Shown: one piece after another, positions 57,887 through 64,000 of the stretch
How the letters are laid out: every line of letters begins with the position of its first letter
Numbering within the stretch: position 1 is the stretch's first letter
Assembly (NCBI GenBank): GCA_032158125.1
Contig: JASKOT010000016.1
Coordinates: forward strand, 1 to 64,000
DNA length: 64,000 bases
From: Papiliotrema nemorosa
Lineage: Eukaryota > Basidiomycota > Tremellomycetes > Tremellales > Rhynchogastremaceae
Direction of reading: 5' to 3'
Position numbers and translations under genes: made by a program
Notes under the pieces: generated by a model
What the model saw: the letters and a program-made list of their open reading frames with translations, nothing else
The model's database searches: none
Told to the model about the DNA's origin: nothing

Positions 57887-60800
57887 TTAGTCGACACATG
57901 TTGCCTGTCCCGTCGGTTCTGATTCTTCCGCCTTTGATACAGGCACGGCGGATCCCTCCCACTCTGTGCTGATCTCCTCCACCGTCCAGACTTCTCGATC
58001 CTGCCTCAACCCTCCGTTTGGGAGAGGGTACATCCTGGTCTTGACCGTCTCGCGATGTATCACCGTGCGAGTCGCAGTCTCAGAGGCTTCATTCTCGCTC
58101 AATCTCACACCATCAGGACGGTCAATAGGACCGATGACGACCGATTCTTTCGCCGGGAGCACCAAGGTCTTCCACGCGCTAGAGGTTAGACCACACACGC
58201 CGATCAATCGGTACACTCACGGAGGCTCAAAGTTCCATGTCCTAGATTTACCCCTATGCGAAGGAGCGCCATAGGACTGTTTCTTGACGCCTAGCCGAGG
58301 ATCGACCTCTTTTCTGGGCATATCCGTGTCCATTCCGTCGATCTCATCGCCCTCGTTTGAGCGCGAGCCCTCCGGCAGCTCTCGTTGCACACGCCACTTG
58401 AGCTCCCGGCTCAGCGCAGGCGCATCTTTCACCGCGTCGGGAATCCTATCATACACCAACTTTCGCCATTTTTCCTCGACGCTTGGATTCTCCATCTTGT
58501 CACATTGGTGAATGAGGAATTCTGCCAGCGTCCGAAGACCCTCAAGGACTCGCCGACATGGCAGACTTTCGGCGGAAGCGGCCATGCGTGGTTTGTATGA
58601 TCGTAGAGATCGTAGAATGTTGCAATAATGGTACGCAACATACCAGCATAGCCTGTGACTTAGTCAGACTTCCATCAAGCTATTCCAGAAAACGCTCACT
58701 TATCAAAGTAAGGATATCTGAATCGTTGAGGAACTTTCGTATCAATCTCAATCTGTCTTAATCTTAATTCTGCTAGATCAGTACTCTCAATGGATCAGCG
58801 TATAGACTGACGGGTCGGTATGTCGTAAGAATGCAAGAAATTACCGCCGAAGACGATAGAGTCTTCCGGGGTGTACTGCGATAAGAGAGATATCCCGGCG
58901 AATCATAGCTTGACCTACCACTGAATGTATGTAGCCCGCAGGGATCATCCTGAACATTAGCTTCTAGCAGCTGACGATAATGAAGGCCGACTGACATGGT
59001 ATCGCCTTGCTTGAGCTCGACCTTGCGAACTTCGTCGCACATGTCGCCGAGCCATACTGTCTGTTGCTTCTCGTACGATCCAGACCCTACCGTCAGTCAT
59101 GCGCGCCTTTTAGCGACTCCGTCTCACACTGAGCGTACGCTGCCAGATTCTTTGCAGTTGGTCTAATGAAGAAGAATGTCTGCTTCGTTAGCATAATTGG
59201 GAAACTGGTCCCGTTTGGCACACCTTAGCCCCTGTATGAATCGTATAGTATACAGAGCTCGCTGCGAAGTCGCAGTGCCAATCCTGACTGTTAGCGACGT
59301 GCCAACCAGCCCGCGAGTGAGCTGACCGTCCATGATCCTTTTGCTCCCATCTGACATTCAGTCCGGGTCCCGACAATAGGGTCAGTGCTCACCAGACAGT
59401 ATAGCTGTACTTTCGGCCAAGGCTCCCGGGCCTTCCCCTTTTCCTTCTTGCTCGCCCCCTTCGCATCACCATTGGTGCCTTCCTTTCCGTCACGAGCAGA
59501 AGCCTTTGCTGCTCTCGCTTCTTCTTGCATAGCCGCCTCTTTACCTCCTGGCCCAAAGTTCCAGCAATTATCCACCCAATCGATCTCGCTGACTATCTTT
59601 GGCGGTCTGACCTTGTTGCCGAGGTCTGTGCCTGTGATCTCGAGTGAAATGACATTGTACACCTTTGAGAGGGGTCCTGTCTCTGGTATAGAAGACTGAC
59701 CAAACCGCTGCGACACGTATTCTGCCCATTTCTGGAGTGTCCAAACGCTCGATTGCTGGGTAGCCACGTCTGGATGTCAGACCTGTCCGAAATCCATACC
59801 TACCTATAACATCGACCGTTCTGTCTGGGCCGACTAACCTCGCAACATCAGACACAGTGAGATCTCTCCCAGGCAGTTTCCCTCCCATTCCCTCAAATCC
59901 GCCATCTTCTGGCTTGATTATGAGCGGCTCTCGCAGCGGTCCATAATACAGCGAAGGGGACAAAACAGGATGGTCGGCAGAGGACCTGTTGGAGGAGGAA
60001 GGATCACTAGGCGGTGTCGGAGGTATGCCCATCGGCTGAGAATGGGATGGTCCTGCTTGCGGCTGCTCCGACTCCAGCCATGATCTTGTGAGGAGAGAAG
60101 CCGGTACTCGGGGAAAGTTGCCTGCAATGAGCTTTACGTGCACGAAAGGCCTCAAAAAAGCTCACCATCCTTGATCTCGGTGTTATACTTTGCGGGATCA
60201 TGTATCAGGTCCAACCACCTTGCTGTAGGAGTTGCAATATGGTGATGTAGCGCATGGTAATCCGGTCGATTCTTTGCTGCTTGCCGTTTGGGTCTCGCAG
60301 CGGAAATATCATCCTTCACCACGCCTTCTGGAGCGGGTGAATCTATTGTAGCGGGACTAGGCAGGTGGTCTGGAGGTTCTTCTGCTTTGATTGGCGTCGA
60401 CGCGTGTGTTTCTTTGGTCTCTTCATCTCGCATCGCATCATCCTCCAATTTCTGCTTCTTCACAGACGCACCACCGGTGCTGACTTCGCCGTCAACAGGA
60501 ATGGAGCTTGAAGACCTCTTGATCGAGCTGCGAGGGACTCTGATGGCTTTTGGCTTGGGAGGGAATGTCCGCGAGTCTACAGTCGAGGCGAGGGGATGAT
60601 GAGGTCGATGGGGGTTTGCTGGGTCAATCGAGTGTGCTGTGCAAATATGGCAGAACCTGATTGTTCAGTCATTTCAGGAGTAAGGAAACTCACCATCTCC
60701 CCACCCAGCGTGTCCAATCCGTCCAATCGCCCATGGGCTGCTTCTCCACATACTCCCTCACCGGCTGAGGTACCGTTTGACGAGTCTCGACCGAATTGGT

Positions 60801-61007
60801 CAAGATGCATATACCGTGATACCACTCGGAGCATTTTGAGCAACATATCCAGGAGAGTATAGCGTTCTCGTCCGATTCGGTTTGTGTATGGTCACTAGAC
60901 GTCTCGGTAGATGTCGAAGTGGACGTGTTTTGTACGCGGGGTGGAGGTACAGGGGGAATTGATGATGGACAAAGGGGACAAGGAGAGAATTCCGAGTCTT
61001 CCTCCAT
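57887..61007 (-). CDS. JHD1: JmjC histone demethylase with an N-terminal PHD finger (JHD1/KDM7-like)
   Basis: Fe(II)/2-oxoglutarate-dependent lysine demethylase acting on histone H3 (H3K36 or H3K9/27 type in relatives). Start [16 protein letters not shown] at 61007. PHD finger: CPLC..., [16 protein letters not shown] and, after an intron, [11 protein letters not shown] low-complexity linker contains [14 protein letters not shown]. The JmjC domain: [42 protein letters not shown], then [20 protein letters not shown] with the iron-binding H and [33 protein letters not shown] and the last part [20 protein letters not shown] with the third His. After it come [19 protein letters not shown] and a C-terminal region to 57887. 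Ten or more introns. Which lysine is demethylated cannot be told. Confidence 0.9.
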
Positions 61008-61243
61008 GATGTATACTTTCACTGGCGTGTTTGAGTAACGACGAAAGAGGCTGATGGCAGATGTGCAGAGACCAAAGATGCCGATCAGCGATGGATAGGT
61101 TACAGGTGAGTGGACCGGCGAGGTTGAATCTAGGCGCGTGGGATGTGTCTGACGTTTGTGTGCCTAAATCCTTCACCTTGTTAGGAATGCAGGAGGATGT
61201 AGGTGTGTTCACGACGACAACGACGACAGGATTTCATCAAAGT

Positions 61244-62182
61244 ATGGAGGTCGCACAGCCCATAGCGGGACCTTCAAGACTGCCTCAAGTGGCTCAGAAG
61301 CCCAGATCTGCTCGTGCTGGACGACCAGCTTATTTGGACAACCGAACCAAATTTCCTCCTCCCCTCCCCGCCTCGCGCGCTTCATCTCACCCTGCCACTC
61401 GAGCCAATGGACAACTCCCCACTCTCCCCATCAAAGTACTCCAAGGGCAGTCTACAAGGAGGACAGATGCTACCAAACCCGGGTACAGCCGTGATATGGT
61501 GTTTGTCACGCGCAGGACGAGTTTAGGGAGTCTCATGAGTAGATGCCGGAGTCTGCTGGTTGACGAGGGGTAGGCAGATGGATCTCTGAGAGTCGCAAGC
61601 TGATTCAAGGTACACTCAGATAACCCTCTATGCTATGGGTGCAGCTATACCGCACGCATTGCTTCTGGTCCATGCTTTGATTGATATCCTGCCTTACCCC
61701 AAAGGCCCCAAAGGGATGTGGTATGAGATGCGTACCGGAACTACAGAATGTACAGACGAGGTACAGCTCGAAGCTCAAGGGCTTGAAGAAGACGAATTTG
61801 CGGGAATAGGCAGTATGGAGGCAGAAGCTCCTACTCGTAAAACCCGTCTGAATGTGAGTCTCACGATATCCTCCCCCTCGGCGCTCATAGACAGTCCACG
61901 ATACGTATAGACCTACACATCACTCCTAAGGCCCCTCCACGTCCTCCCAGACCAAAGAAAGAGACAAAGAGAGACGCCGAAGGAAAGAGCACCAATCGCC
62001 CAAGCAAGCGAAAACGGCGTTCTCTTCTCCTTGCTCGACAGGCCGAGAAGCAAGCAGACAGTGGCGATAGGATCGTCAAGGATGTTGACGAGGAGGAGAT
62101 GATGAGTATGGGACAGATGGGTCGTAGGTCCGGCATGGACTTGGAGGAGGAAGAAGCAGTAGAAGAGGTCGAGGTGAGGTGA
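61244..62182 (+). CDS. POP7: RNase P/MRP subunit POP7 (Rpp20, Alba-like)
   Basis: POP7 binds the P3 RNA arm of RNase P and MRP together with Pop6. Start MEVAQPIAGPSRLPQVAQKP at 61244; upstream frame is probably 5' leader with an intron. A Pro/Ser-rich N-terminus of about 75 residues precedes KVLQGQSTRRTDATKPG. The Alba core is IALYAMGAAI-like: YTQITLYAMGAAIPHALLLV, read across an intron, then HALIDILPYPKGPKGMWYEM and a third exon STIRIDLHITPKAPPRPPRP. The tail is basic (RPSKRKRRSLLLARQAEKQ) then acidic. Four exons with stop TGA 62180-62182. It is longer than yeast Pop7 (140 residues) because of the tails. Confidence 0.85.
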
Positions 62183-63230
62183 TTTCTAAATTAGTCAGAT
62201 CATGATTCGCATGTTAGTCGCAGGGAATCTCTCTGGCTATCGCGGGAAACGTTACCCTCCGTGCTTGTGTCTGTGTTATCTGTATCCTCTAAGAAAACGC
62301 GGACTTGAGTGTCACCTGTCTGCCTTGAGTCTTGTCATGGCCCGGGTCTGAGCTTGATGTCGAGCTACGAGTGCTCGGGGCTTCGCTCCGCGAGACTCTC
62401 CATGCTGCTATAGATCAAGGCGATTGTGCACATGACTCATGGCGTACGAATAAAACCTTCTGATCCGCCTAGCAGAAGACTCCATGCATAAGAGGTCGTT
62501 TGAGCTTCCTCCAAGCATTGGGAGCAGGGTGATGTGGGTGTGCCGTCACTCCACCCTGATAGATGATTGCATCATGTATCCGCACAGATTACCTCTTCTT
62601 CCGTCCCATTCATCCACCGCCCAACCCGCCTCCATCGACCCTTTGTGCGACCGCGAACACTAGACGGTTAGCAGCTCTCAGGCAGACGATCTCAGAGCAA
62701 CGCTCAGATTGTCGTCCCTGTACGGAACAGGACCAATCTGACGCAATTTCGGAACGCCGAGGCCCCTCGTTCTCCTCCTTCCCAGCCCTGCTATTGCAAT
62801 TCCATCCAACCTTGACGACCACCTCGCAATCAATCTCCATCTCGTCCAGGCGTCGACTGGTCAACATTCATTCCTTCGCCCTGATAGCCTCCGACAGGCG
62901 AGGCAACGACTCGGGGTTAGGGTCATTGACAGGGGGGTGACAAAGCAGACTAGCGTTTGAGGGGGAAGGGATATATCAAGGTATGTTCGCCCTTGATGTG
63001 TTGTTCTCGATCGACCTCATCATCAACACCCTCCACTGCCCAAGTACCTTTGGTCACTTTGGTGCACTGCCTCTGCCTCGTGTTTATGACCGAGCACAGA
63101 GAGCTCAATCCTTTCCTTTGGGTCCTTTGGCGTCTCTCCACCGCCTATATTTCTACCGCTTATCCCATTCCATCCTGCCCAAGTCTACTTGCGCACTGTC
63201 CTTCTTTCTTGACACTTGGGCTTTTGCGAT
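62183..63230. other. Intergenic region upstream of the right-edge gene
   Basis: About 1 kb. A pyrimidine-rich stretch at 63040-63220 should be the leader of the next gene. An open frame at 62563-62940 lacks domain-like composition. Confidence 0.4.
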
Positions 63231-64000
63231 ATGAGAGGTGCTACACGAACAGTCACTTATCGTTTCCAGCCCGACTTCATTGCTCAGATTGAGGAAGCAC
63301 GAGCCCTCACTCCGCCCGACCTACTCGCCGCTGCCAACGCACGTCGTCGCCCTCGTTCTGCAGTCGCCGATCGGATCGCACGTCTCTCTCTTGCACCTTT
63401 TGACGATAATCCCGATCCAAACTCTCTTCCACATCCTCACCCTTTCTCTCAACCTATCACAGGCCGACATAGCACCCATCCCGGCGCTACCGTCTCTGCT
63501 CAATCAACCTCGTCAGCCGTAGGAACGGCACGTCTCCGACTTAGGGGTACCTCGACTGGTGTCCTCAGCCAGACTTCCTCCACGTCGACGGTATCATCAA
63601 CCAGATCCAACATGTCGCGTCCCGGTTCGTCCTCCCGACCGACCCATATCGCCCTACCGACGAGCGGGTTCACCGGTCGATCTCCCAACGGGTCGCCGAG
63701 AGAAACGCCCGCTTCACCCACCTCGCCGAGATCTTCCTTCTTGCCCAGCTTCATGAGAACCAGAAGTCGAGCAGCAACTCTTACAGCCAGAGCGGCCAGT
63801 CCTTCTGTGGAAGCTAGCAATCCGTTTTCAGCCAACACCGTCCGCGGGCCGAACAGTCGAGACACATCCACCGCCCCCGTTGCGAGGGATGGTGGGGGCG
63901 TGGTCAGAAGTGTGAGCTCGCCGACCGGTGGTAACGGTCTCGCCGCTGCTTCTCACGCGCCAGCAGCTGTCGAAGGTGAGCTCTGCCTCGTCCGAGCTCG
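63231..64000 (+). CDS. First exon of an unidentified Ser/Pro-rich protein, cut by the window edge
   Basis: An open frame from ATG 63231 (MRGATRTVTYRFQPDFIAQI) runs for about 248 codons to a good donor, GTGAGC at 63976. It stays open but for that donor, so no stop was available to end it. After a short charged N-terminus (EEARALTPPDLLAAANARRR) it is Ser/Thr/Pro-rich with TSPRSSFLPSFMRTRSRAAT. No domain is recognised in this part; the functional domains are presumably beyond the edge. The ATG follows a long pyrimidine tract, typical of the promoters here. Confidence 0.6.
   Translation, partial: MRGATRTVTYRFQPDFIAQIEEARALTPPDLLAAANARRRPRSAVADRIARLSLAPFDDNPDPNSLPHPHPFSQPITGRHSTHPGATVSAQSTSSAVGTARLRLRGTSTGVLSQTSSTSTVSSTRSNMSRPGSSSRPTHIALPTSGFTGRSPNGSPRETPASPTSPRSSFLPSFMRTRSRAATLTARAASPSVEASNPFSANTVRGPNSRDTSTAPVARDGGGVVRSVSSPTGGNGLAAASHAPAAVEGELCLVRA

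Noticed and set aside
1..64000. tRNA genes, rRNA, transposons, CRISPR, prophage
   Set aside because: I looked for B-box-like tRNA signals, long terminal repeats, transposase motifs and regular repeat-spacer arrays by eye and found none that hold up. A tRNAscan or repeat search could still find something I missed.

Overview
This window is nuclear DNA of a fungus, most likely a basidiomycete yeast of the Tremellomycetes (Cryptococcus/Kwoniella-like). The evidence is the architecture: dense genes on both strands, many short introns (about 36-110 nt, mostly 40-60) with CTNAY-like branch points close to the acceptor, several introns with a GC donor, and a set of ordinary fungal housekeeping genes. 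I see no rRNA, tRNA, CRISPR array or intact transposon. Functions come from motifs read by eye; exon limits come from splice signals and reading-frame agreement.

Layout. 0.3-2.7 kb: eisosome Pil1/Lsp1 protein (+). 3.0-4.2 kb: SCAMP trafficking protein (-). 4.6-6.1 kb: arginase with a mitochondrial-type leader (+). 6.4-13.9 kb: a very large TOG-repeat microtubule polymerase (-). 14.3-16.8 kb: uridine kinase-UPRT fusion (+). 17.7-20.6 kb: four-finger C2H2 regulator (-) with a long spliced leader containing a uORF, then about 3 kb with no clear gene. 23.7-30.3 kb: six small coiled-coil protein genes head to tail on the + strand, one with an in-frame stop. 30.5-33.8 kb: trifunctional C1-tetrahydrofolate synthase (-). 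34.1-35.9 kb: GPI transamidase subunit GPI16/PIG-T (-). 36.3-38.3 kb: CCT4 (+). 38.6-40.7 kb: Dal5/Fen2-type MFS permease (-). 41.5-42.2 kb: unknown protein (+). 43.5-45.1 kb: GDP-mannose transporter (+). 45.4-46.3 kb: PRELI/UPS lipid-transfer protein (-). 46.7-47.3 kb: mitoribosomal bS21m (+). 47.7-50.8 kb: API5-like protein (+). 51.0-52.2 kb: zinc alcohol dehydrogenase (-). 52.7-54.7 kb: mitochondrial GatB (+). 55.1-57.7 kb: GCNA/SprT-like protease (-). 57.9-61.0 kb: PHD-JmjC histone demethylase (-). 61.2-62.2 kb: RNase P/MRP subunit POP7 (+). 63.2 kb to the right edge: the first exon of a gene that runs off the window.

The genes do not form one pathway; neighbours are independent eukaryotic units arranged convergently or divergently. 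The part most worth following up is the coiled-coil array. B and C are clear paralogues, five of the six share a tryptophan landmark near the end of the coil, several have a tiny or short first exon, two share a GC-AG intron at the same structural place, and D carries a TAG in the middle of an otherwise intact coil. Other strong leads are a probable GT-TG splice site beside the catalytic HEMCH motif of the GCNA protease, a spliced uORF in frame with the C2H2 factor, two in-frame starts (mitochondrial and cytosolic) in the folate enzyme, and a five-TOG microtubule polymerase.
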